Shown: in pieces, positions 34,105-39,150 of the stretch
How the letters are laid out: each line of letters opens with the position of its first letter
Numbering within the stretch: position 1 is the first letter of the stretch
NCBI GenBank assembly: GCA_009840595.1
Contig: VXNK01000074.1
Span: 1 to 39,150 of the forward strand
Direction: 5' to 3'
DNA length: 39,150 nucleotides
Origin: Rhodospirillaceae bacterium
Lineage (GTDB): Bacteria > Pseudomonadota > Alphaproteobacteria > Bin65
Notes under the pieces: model-generated
The model's database searches: none
What the model was told of the DNA's origin: nothing
The model's input: the letters and a program-made list of their open reading frames with translations, nothing else
Translations under genes and position numbers: made by a program

Positions 34105-34425
34105 ATGCCCGACTACGACAATATCCGCCAGCAGCACGACATGGGCGGCCTCGACAAGGGGCCGGTCGCGCCATCCGAGCACGAGATCGTGCTGTGGGAA
34201 AAGCAGGTCGAGGCGACCATGCGGCTGCTCTCCATGCGCGAGGACAAGATCGTCACCGTCGACGAGTTGCGCCGCGGCATCGAGGAACTGCCGCCGGAGC
34301 TCTACGACACCATCGGCTATTACGAGCGCTGGATCATGTCGCTGAGCAACATCCTGGTCGAGAAGGGCGTGCTCGGCCGCGCTGAACTCGACGCGCGGGT
34401 GCGCGACCTGGAGGCCGGGGCATGA
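34105..34425 (+). CDS. Nitrile hydratase beta subunit, N-terminal half (ScnB-like)
   Basis: A 106-residue protein matching only the alpha-helical N-terminal half of nitrile hydratase beta: the opening QQHDMGGLDKGPV (family: HDxGGxxGxGPV), a WEK segment, LRRGIEELPPELY and the YYERW...LVEKGVL ending (family: YYEHW...LVEKGV). It stops where the normal beta subunit continues into an SH3-like barrel, which is encoded by the next gene. Thiocyanate hydrolase (ScnB/ScnA/ScnC) and toyocamycin nitrile hydratase have this three-polypeptide arrangement. A nitrile hydratase activator (P14K/NhlE type) is related in sequence and is the main alternative, but the MGGLDKGP start favours a structural subunit. 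It overlaps the next gene by 4 bases. Confidence 0.85.
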   Translation: MPDYDNIRQQHDMGGLDKGPVAPSEHEIVLWEKQVEATMRLLSMREDKIVTVDELRRGIEELPPELYDTIGYYERWIMSLSNILVEKGVLGRAELDARVRDLEAGA

Positions 34426-34754
34426 GCGCGCCGCCCTTCCGGCCCCGGTTCGGTCCGGGCGACGCCGTCACCGTGTCGGCCCGCTTCCCGACCGGCCGAC
34501 GGCATCTCCGCACCCCCTTCTACATCCGCGGCAAGACCGGCGCGGTCGAGCGGGTGTGCGGCGCCTACAGGAACCCGGAGGAACTCGCCTTCGGCACATA
34601 CGACGGCGCGCGCCTCCCGCTTTACCGGGTGCGCTTCGACCAGGCCCATGTCTGGGACGACTATGCCGGCAATCCCGCCGACACGATCGATATCGAAATC
34701 TACGAAACCTGGCTCGAGCCGGCCGCCGCAGGAGACGACAGCAATGCCGCATGA
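34422..34754 (+). CDS. Nitrile hydratase beta subunit, C-terminal half (ScnA-like)
   Basis: A 110-residue protein equal to the SH3-like C-terminal barrel of nitrile hydratase beta: FRPRFGPGDAVTVS, then HLRTPFYIRGKTGAVERVCGAYRNPEELAFG (the conserved RTPxYxRGKxGxVxRxxGxxxxPE region holding an arginine that hydrogen-bonds the oxidised cysteines of alpha), LYRVRFDQAHVW and DIEIYETWLEP. Start ATG overlaps the stop of the N-terminal-half gene (ATGA), and its end overlaps the alpha gene by 11 bases. Such tight coupling of the three genes would favour stoichiometric assembly. Confidence 0.87.
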   Translation: MSAPPFRPRFGPGDAVTVSARFPTGRRHLRTPFYIRGKTGAVERVCGAYRNPEELAFGTYDGARLPLYRVRFDQAHVWDDYAGNPADTIDIEIYETWLEPAAAGDDSNAA

Positions 34755-35394
34755 TGCCCCCGAACATGCCCCCGGTCATGCCCACGACCACGATCACGCC
34801 GCCATCGAGGCCGACGAGCCGCAGGGCTACTACCAGCATCTCGCCGCGGCGACGCGCAGCCTGCTGATCGAGAAGGGCGTGTTCAGCGCCGGCGACATGC
34901 GCGCGATGATCGAGAAGATCGACGAACGCTCGCCGGCCGTCGGCGCCAGGATCGTCGCCCGCGCCTGGACGGACCCGGACTTCCGGGAACGGCTGCTGGC
35001 GCAGGGCAAGAAGACGATGAAGGAGGAGATGGACATCGACCCGGTGGTCGCCGACATCGTCGTCGTGGAGAACACCGCCGACGTCCACAATGTGGTCGTC
35101 TGCACCCTGTGCTCCTGCTACCCGGTCTTCATCCTCGGCCGGCCGCCGGACTGGTACAAGAGCTACGCCTACCGCAGCCGGACGGTGCGCGATCCGCGCG
35201 GCGTGCTGCGGGAGTTCGGCACGGAGATCGACCCCGGCCGCGAGGTCCGCGTCCACGATTCGACCGCCGACATGCGCTACCTCGTGCTGCCCATGCAGCC
35301 CGAAGGCACCGAAGGCTGGCCGGAGGAGAAGTTGGCCGTGATCGTCACCCGCGACACCATGGTCGGCGTCGCCGAGGCGCAGGCGGCGGGGTAG
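34744..35394 (+). CDS. Nitrile hydratase alpha subunit/thiocyanate hydrolase gamma-like, cobalt type
   Basis: A 216-residue NHase-alpha-fold protein. The metal-binding claw VCTLCSC (Cys120, Cys123, Ser124, Cys125) has Thr after the first Cys, the cobalt-type signature; Cys123 and Cys125 would be oxidised to sulfinate/sulfenate. RPPDWYKSYAYRSR and EFGTEIDPGREVRVHDSTADMRYLVLPMQPEGTEGW are conserved family blocks. The usual tryptophan after the claw is missing (CYPVFILG). The N-terminus is rich in His and Asp (His3, 8, 12, 14, 16, 18), which suggests metal binding. The start ATG has AGGAGA upstream. It hydrates a nitrile to an amide or hydrolyses thiocyanate; which one cannot be decided here. 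No cobalt transporter or maturation chaperone gene is adjacent. Confidence 0.92.
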   Translation: MPHDAPEHAPGHAHDHDHAAIEADEPQGYYQHLAAATRSLLIEKGVFSAGDMRAMIEKIDERSPAVGARIVARAWTDPDFRERLLAQGKKTMKEEMDIDPVVADIVVVENTADVHNVVVCTLCSCYPVFILGRPPDWYKSYAYRSRTVRDPRGVLREFGTEIDPGREVRVHDSTADMRYLVLPMQPEGTEGWPEEKLAVIVTRDTMVGVAEAQAAG

Positions 35395-35436
35395 GGCGGG
35401 CGGAGGCGATCCTCTTAGACAGGCTCTCGATTATTG

Positions 35437-35453
35437 CCCTTCGACAAGCTCAG
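35437..35453. repeat. Palindrome-like CCCTTCGACAAGCTCAG sequence, possible dispersed repeat
   Basis: This motif stands 43 bases after the hydratase operon, at the point where base composition changes. From memory, TTCGACAAGCTCAGG-type sequences recur many times in intergenic DNA of several proteobacteria as REP-like elements. Only one copy is in this window, so repetition cannot be shown here. Confidence 0.3.
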
Positions 35454-35516
35454 AACAGCCTGATTACGCGCCTGCTCAAGCAGTTCGGTCCGATCAATTT
35501 TGCTTGCAAAAAGACC

Positions 35517-35545
35517 TTGAATGTCGATAAATCAGACATTATAGT
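35517..35545 (+). promoter_or_regulatory. Sigma-70-type promoter of the C1-protease cassette
   Basis: TTGAAT (35517-35522) and TATAGT (35540-35545) are separated by exactly 17 bases, a good housekeeping-sigma promoter. It lies 39 bases before the ATG of the first cassette gene and in the right direction. It is the clearest promoter in the window. Confidence 0.6.
35520..35540. promoter_or_regulatory. Inverted repeat between -35 and -10, candidate XRE operator
   Basis: AATGTC-N9-GACATT forms perfect 6-bp arms that fill the spacer of the promoter and touch both of its hexamers. A repressor bound here would block RNA polymerase. The XRE protein encoded second in the same operon is the natural candidate; that pairing is inference. 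Confidence 0.5.
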
Positions 35546-35583
35546 CCTTGAAAGTCGGAAATTGATGCTTGGTGAGCATTTTC

Positions 35584-35919
35584 ATGGTGGTCACTCTTGT
35601 CAAGCCTCAGGCCACCGCCGCCTTTCCGTCGGCAGACGTCGAAGCGCGCCTGCGCGATGAATTGATCTCGGCGGCGGAGGTCGAGGCCGATCTGCGCGGC
35701 GCGCCGTGGCCGCGAGAATCCGAGGCGCAATGTGCTGTATCAATCCATGTGGATTCCCTCGTGGTAGTTGGAATTTTGTGTGCAATCGAGCCGTTGCTGG
35801 AGTTTGAACTGCCTGAGGCTGTGGTGCGCAATGGTGGCTATCGCTCGGTCAACCAAGCTGTTGGGCACTTGATGCCACGGATAGAACGGGAATGGCGCCG
35901 GCGGAAAGGAGGCAAATGA
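35584..35919 (+). CDS. Small protein with acyl-carrier-protein-like C-terminal region
   Basis: A 111-residue protein with no firm family match that I recognise. Residues about 50-102 look like the second half of an acyl carrier protein: IHVDSLVVVGILCAIEPLLEFELPEAVV, with Asp57-Ser58-Leu59 where ACPs carry the phosphopantetheine serine in DSL, then the E...(I/L)P(D/E) acidic helix, and a final amphipathic helix (VNQAVGHLMPRI). ATG 35584 is preferred, with GGTGAG 7 bases upstream; in-frame TTG 35569 and GTG 35572 also exist. Its stop overlaps the start region of the XRE gene (AAATGATGA), so both are in one operon. It could be an ACP-like scaffold rather than a true carrier; no phosphopantetheinyl transferase is near. 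Confidence 0.6.
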   Translation: MVVTLVKPQATAAFPSADVEARLRDELISAAEVEADLRGAPWPRESEAQCAVSIHVDSLVVVGILCAIEPLLEFELPEAVVRNGGYRSVNQAVGHLMPRIEREWRRRKGGK

Positions 35920-36293
35920 TGAGAGAGGCAGTCAAGAAAAGTGATCAAGAGGATGTCGAACGGCGAAGCCTTGGCGGTAGGTTACGCGAGGCGCGTAAAT
36001 ATCTTGGCTTGAAACAAGAAGATGTCGCGGTGCACCTCAACATTCCGAGAACGGCGCTTTCGGACATCGAGCACGGTCAGCGCCGGGTTGGAGCCTTAGA
36101 GTTGACGCGCTTGGCCAAGCTGTATGGACAGCAGGTGAGCTACTTTACCGGGGAAGACGCGTCGGCTGCTTCGTTACCCGCCGATGTTGCCCATATCGCA
36201 CGGCAAGCGACGACCTTATCGGCTCAGGATCGAGAGGAGTTGGGACGTTTCGCTGAGTATCTGCAGGCGCGGTCGCAGTCCTCGCGAGAGTGA
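35919..36293 (+). CDS. XRE-family helix-turn-helix repressor
   Basis: A 124-residue protein with an N-terminal cI-type HTH (about 20-75): LGGRLREARKYLGLKQEDVAVHLNIPRTALSDIEHGQRRV. The C-terminal 45 residues are helical (HIARQATTLSAQDREELGRFAEYLQ) and may form a dimer interface or a cleavage site. The start at 35919 has AAGGAGG with 6-base spacing; ATG 35916 would be too close. XRE regulators coded next to ImmA/IrrE peptidases (ImmR-ImmA in ICEBs1, DdrO-IrrE in Deinococcus) are cleaved by them to relieve repression; here the peptidase gene follows directly. The inverted repeat within the operon promoter is a likely binding site. Confidence 0.92.
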   Translation: MREAVKKSDQEDVERRSLGGRLREARKYLGLKQEDVAVHLNIPRTALSDIEHGQRRVGALELTRLAKLYGQQVSYFTGEDASAASLPADVAHIARQATTLSAQDREELGRFAEYLQARSQSSRE

Positions 36294-36295
36294 TT

Positions 36296-37306
36296 ATGAA
36301 CGCAGACTATCGCGGCGCCGTGAGGAACGGCGCCATGGCGGCTGAGCGGCTCCATCGACAGATTGGCAGTCGCCAGCGCATTGAGCGCGATGGCGGCAAC
36401 GTTGATGTATTCGGCGCGATTGTGCATCTGGGTGTGCCGCTCGTATTAAGGCCGCTGAAAGGATTACTTGGAGCCTACCTGCGCGAACCGACCTCGGGCG
36501 TTCTTGTCACTACACAGCGACCGCTCAGCATTCAGCGTTACACGGCAGCACACGAACTCGGCCATTTCCGGTTGAACCATGAACCGAGCTTGGACGACGA
36601 AGGTATATTGCGGCGGTCACCCTTCGCCGCCAATCCGGGATACAATCTGCAGGAGGTGGAGGCAGACGCTTTCGCTATGGGATTCTTGATGCCTCGCTGG
36701 TTAATCTCATGGCACGCTAAACGTCAAGGCTGGCAGCTGGATCATTTTTCCAAACCCCAAATTGTTTACCAATTGTCCTTGCGGCTCGGCGCTAGCTTTG
36801 AAGCCACTTGGCGAACGTTGCAGAGTTACAGGCTAATCAAATCGGCCACAGCGGCCAAATTTGTGAAGGTAAAGGTTCGCAAGCTCAAGGAGGCACTCCT
36901 CGAAGATTACCAGCCCTCCGACTACCGCCGCGATGTATGGCTGATAACAGAATGCGATGCCGATACCTCGATCAACGGCAGTCAACACGATCTCTTTGTG
37001 ATTCGTCTCGAAGAACGTAGCGGGGGCGGATATTTGTGGGACGCCGAAGAGTTGGTGCGTAGCGGTTTTTCCTTGGTACGCGATGTGCATGAAGCAATCG
37101 ATCAAGTCGGCATTGGGAATTCCACGTTTCGCAGGCTGACAATGTTTCTTCAAGAACCTAAACGGGGGCGGATTTCCTTTGGTGAGCGCCGCCCTTGGCA
37201 TCCCGACCAGACACTGAACCGGTTTGAATTAGCTTACGATCTAACAGGGCCTGAAGATGAGGGGTATTCCCGGGTCGAACGCCGCCGGATTCTGGAAGCC
37301 TCATGA
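36296..37306 (+). CDS. ImmA/IrrE metallopeptidase with C-terminal chagasin-like (I42) domain
   Basis: A 336-residue protein, numbered from ATG 36296 (GTG 36290, overlapping the previous stop as GTGA, would add two). The N-terminal part is an ImmA/IrrE zinc peptidase: AAHELGHFRLNH gives His86, Glu87 and His90, with Glu122 in EADAFAMGFLMP as third ligand. Residues about 225-320 match none of the usual ImmA tails. They show the three chagasin loops in order: GGGYLW (243-248; chagasin NPTTGFAW), GNSTFRRLTMFL (274-285; chagasin GAGGTEHFHV) and RRPW (298-301; chagasin MRPW), with a beta-rich pattern between. Chagasins bind papain-family proteases, and the next gene encodes one. It overlaps that gene by 4 bases (ATGA). 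Confidence 0.85.
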   Translation: MNADYRGAVRNGAMAAERLHRQIGSRQRIERDGGNVDVFGAIVHLGVPLVLRPLKGLLGAYLREPTSGVLVTTQRPLSIQRYTAAHELGHFRLNHEPSLDDEGILRRSPFAANPGYNLQEVEADAFAMGFLMPRWLISWHAKRQGWQLDHFSKPQIVYQLSLRLGASFEATWRTLQSYRLIKSATAAKFVKVKVRKLKEALLEDYQPSDYRRDVWLITECDADTSINGSQHDLFVIRLEERSGGGYLWDAEELVRSGFSLVRDVHEAIDQVGIGNSTFRRLTMFLQEPKRGRISFGERRPWHPDQTLNRFELAYDLTGPEDEGYSRVERRRILEAS

Positions 37307-37989
37307 CGGAGATTGAAGAGGAGCACAATCTCGGCGACCTCTTCGGGCCGATACGAGATCAAGGAGAGCGGCCGACATGTCTCGCGTTTGCTGCCAGTGA
37401 TCTTCATGCTGGATTGAGGGAGGGTTGGGAACCTCTGTCTTGTGAGTTCCTGTTTTACCATGCACAGCGTCGGGCTACTCGGCCTCCAACAGTTGGTGCT
37501 ACGTTGCCGTCTATACTTGAGGCGCTCCGATATGACGGGCAACCTCATGAGATCGGATGGCCATATCTCGCTACAGTGCCCGTAGAAGATACGCTCTGGA
37601 AACCACCACATGACATCGATGAAGTTTATCGCCGGCTAGGAGAACGCCAGCATGGAAAGGTGGACGAGATTATAGCCCTATTGGACTCCAAAAGGCCACT
37701 ATTGGTGCTCTTCTACCTATCGAAATCGTTTTACCTTGCCGATCAGAAGGGCCTAGTAGATCCACCTACAGATGAACAACCTGATTATACTCGCCGACAC
37801 GCGGTCGTCGCGATCGGCCACGGGAAGTATAAAGGCCGCCGTGTGGTTTTGATTCGGAATAGTTGGGGTGCTGAATGGGGGCGTGATGGTCATGCATGGC
37901 TAACTGAGGATTTTTTGAAACTACGTTTGTTTGGACTTGCTGCCTTGGAAGAGAGTACCGATGTCGCACTACCTACCGCTACAGCCTAA
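37303..37989 (+). CDS. Cytoplasmic papain-family (C1) cysteine protease
   Basis: A 228-residue protease with the full papain catalytic set: Gln20 (GPIRDQGERPTCLAFA), nucleophile Cys26, His166 (RRHAVVAIGHG) and Asn186 (VLIRNSWGAEWGRDGHAWL). It starts straight at the mature domain: no signal peptide and no inhibitory propeptide, both normal in secreted C1 proteases. It should therefore be cytoplasmic and active on folding unless restrained in trans. The chagasin-like tail of the preceding gene product is an obvious restraint. The ATG overlaps the stop of that gene (ATGA), and the next gene starts 29 bases before its end. Codon use is less GC-rich than in the rest of the window. Its targets are unknown. 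Confidence 0.88.
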   Translation: MTEIEEEHNLGDLFGPIRDQGERPTCLAFAASDLHAGLREGWEPLSCEFLFYHAQRRATRPPTVGATLPSILEALRYDGQPHEIGWPYLATVPVEDTLWKPPHDIDEVYRRLGERQHGKVDEIIALLDSKRPLLVLFYLSKSFYLADQKGLVDPPTDEQPDYTRRHAVVAIGHGKYKGRRVVLIRNSWGAEWGRDGHAWLTEDFLKLRLFGLAALEESTDVALPTATA

Positions 37990-38719
37990 TTGCGCAGACG
38001 CTTGGTTTCAGGCAGTAAAGTTCGTGGATGACCAAGCGCACCACGAAGCTTACAATGTAATGTTTGACGTTGCCAATCCGACGCAAGGCGCGGATTTTGA
38101 CCACCCAATCGTTTTGTTGGTTGAGGAATACCTGAACACCTTCAATAAATCTGTGTTCAGTATAGCCAACACGATTTTTCCGAATGGGTTATACCGCCGC
38201 TATGGAGCGCCATATTTCATAGAAGAATTTCATCAAAGAATATTGCCGAAAGTACGTAGAACTGATCGGTGGTCAGGATATTATTTTGAGAGAATGACGG
38301 CATATTCTCATGCTGAAGGCAAAACCCTCGATCAGCTTTCGAGTATCATTGAGCGGATTCGTGATCCGCACAACAAAACTCTCAACAAGTTCGAAGTCTC
38401 CCTTTTTGATCCGTGGAAAGATATTGATAACTCCCCTTACGGTGGGCAGTGCCTCAGTTTCCTAAGTTTCAAGTTGCTGCCAGGCAAAAAAAAGAAGCTA
38501 GCTCTGACAGCATTGTACCGAAATCATTTCTACATAGAAAAGTTGCTCGGCAACCTGATAGGGCTCGGTTGGTTAATGTCGTTCGTAGCGAAAGAAAGTG
38601 GTGTTTGCGTTGGTCCTCTGACAGTCCTTTCAACCCACGCTAAAGTCGATCAGCCCGCCAAGACTAAACGCAATCAGATTGGTGAGTTGCTCCAGCGGTG
38701 TTCAGGTGCTTGGACTTGA
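37961..38719 (+). CDS. Divergent thymidylate-synthase-like protein
   Basis: A 252-residue protein. Motif order and spacing match ThyA: DQLSSIIERIRDP (124-136; E. coli DQITTVLNQLKNDP), QCLSFLSF (163-170; PCHAFFQF) placing Cys164 on the catalytic Cys146, LYRNH with Arg187 on phosphate-binding Arg166, GNLIGL with Asn198 on pyrimidine-binding Asn177 (both pairs 11 apart), VAKESGVCVG on MAQQCDLEVG, and STHAKVD with His226 on His207. The folate/nucleotide-binding Asp169 position is Phe190, so ordinary dTMP synthesis is doubtful; a nucleotide-binding or nucleotide-modifying role is possible. ATG 37961 has GGAAGAGAG upstream and overlaps the protease gene by 29 bases. The alignment is by eye. Confidence 0.65.
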   Translation: MSHYLPLQPNCADAWFQAVKFVDDQAHHEAYNVMFDVANPTQGADFDHPIVLLVEEYLNTFNKSVFSIANTIFPNGLYRRYGAPYFIEEFHQRILPKVRRTDRWSGYYFERMTAYSHAEGKTLDQLSSIIERIRDPHNKTLNKFEVSLFDPWKDIDNSPYGGQCLSFLSFKLLPGKKKKLALTALYRNHFYIEKLLGNLIGLGWLMSFVAKESGVCVGPLTVLSTHAKVDQPAKTKRNQIGELLQRCSGAWT

Positions 38720-38771
38720 GTGAAACGACCATGTACGGTGTTACCTTGGATTGGCAACGTCGACAGCGATA

Positions 38772-39150
38772 CTAGGACAAGCCATAGAGCGAGAGTAAGC
38801 CGGTCTTGAAGTCGCTTTGGCCTCCGTAGCTCGGATGGCGTACACCGACGACATGAAAATTCAATCCGCTAAGCGCCTGTTGTGCATCTCGACCGATTGC
38901 AACCAAGAGCTTGGGCTTAACCATTGTGATGAGCGTGGGAAGAAAAGCCGATACAGCCCTGCGTTCGGCTAATGTGTGACGGCGATTAGAGAGCGGGTTG
39001 CCTGGGTGGTGTGGGTGGAATGGAAATACATTCCATAGGACTACCGGTCGCTCTATCATAGTGATCACTTTCCACACCGCAGCGGCCGTTCGTTCGTAAG
39101 CGTCCGGCCTGACTGACCTTGTGGCGGGTCTGTGCGAAGCCGCAGTTTCC
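38772..39150 (-). CDS. Uracil-DNA-glycosylase-like protein, truncated at window edge
   Basis: The frame runs open to the right edge with no stop between 39077 and 39150, so the N-terminus lies outside. About 125 residues are visible. They resemble the C-terminal part of uracil-DNA glycosylase superfamily proteins: VVLWNVFPFHPHHPGNPLSNRRHTLAE, KPKLLVAIGRDAQQAL (family: vaxGxxAxxaL) and VRHPSYGGQSDF, the HPS motif of the base-flipping loop. Such enzymes excise uracil from DNA; some members have other roles. The catalytic first motif must be in the missing part. It converges on the thymidylate-synthase-like gene with 52 bases between the two stops. Confidence 0.75.
   Translation of the reverse strand, partial: ETAASHRPATRSVRPDAYERTAAAVWKVITMIERPVVLWNVFPFHPHHPGNPLSNRRHTLAERRAVSAFLPTLITMVKPKLLVAIGRDAQQALSGLNFHVVGVRHPSYGGQSDFKTGLLSLYGLS

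Noticed and set aside
35395..39150. Search for an integrase, tRNA end or direct repeats that would define a mobile element
   Set aside because: None seen; transfer is suggested only by composition, so no mobile element is annotated.
1..39150. CRISPR arrays, insertion sequences, rRNA or tRNA genes
   Set aside because: No regularly spaced repeats, transposase motifs or cloverleaf sequences were noticed on reading both strands.

Overview
The window is high-GC bacterial DNA with the gene content of a heterotrophic proteobacterium, most likely an alphaproteobacterium of the Rhodospirillales/Rhizobiales type. The grounds are TRAP and LIV-type transporters in number, several Tat- or Sec-exported solute-binding proteins, GntR/FCD and MarR regulators, beta-oxidation enzymes and a TonB receptor. 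This placement is inference from gene content and codon use. No rRNA, tRNA, CRISPR array, integrase or transposase was seen.

Layout. 1-2370: 3' part of a TonB-dependent receptor. 2484-6480 (minus): an FCD-type GntR regulator followed by a dctP-dctQ-dctM TRAP operon. 6836-8059: MFS transporter. 8148-10654 (minus): an orphan LIV-type binding protein, a STAS protein and a MarR regulator. 10812-18933 (plus): a compact operon of a leaderless AmiC-like binding protein, an amidase, a Tat-exported paralogue of the first protein, a RutB-like cysteine hydrolase, a LivH permease, a LivM-LivG fusion and a LivF ATPase. It looks like an amide or ureide uptake and hydrolysis system. 18964-21855 (minus): a KamA-type radical SAM enzyme and an orphan TRAP binding protein. 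22149-29291 (plus): an AI-2E-type membrane protein, a NitT/TauT-type ABC transporter with two permeases, two alpha/beta hydrolases and a ChaC-like protein. 29341-33150 (minus): a PaaG-like crotonase, an EctD-like dioxygenase and a bifunctional FadJ-type enzyme. 33275-35394 (plus): a crotonase followed by a three-gene nitrile hydratase/thiocyanate hydrolase-like enzyme with a split beta subunit and a cobalt-type CTLCSC motif.

35.4-39.15 kb is different: more A+T-rich, with different codon use, and tightly overlapped genes behind one good promoter that carries an inverted repeat between its -35 and -10 elements. The genes are a small acyl-carrier-like protein, an XRE repressor, an ImmA/IrrE metallopeptidase whose C-terminal region resembles a chagasin (I42) inhibitor of papain-family proteases, a leaderless papain-family (C1) cysteine protease with all catalytic residues, and a divergent thymidylate-synthase-like protein. 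A convergent uracil-DNA-glycosylase-like gene runs off the right edge. I read this as a candidate undescribed, possibly anti-phage or stress-response, module: a cytoplasmic protease restrained by an inhibitor domain fused to a repressor-cleaving metallopeptidase. Fold assignments here rest on motif spacing read by eye; the overall function is inference.
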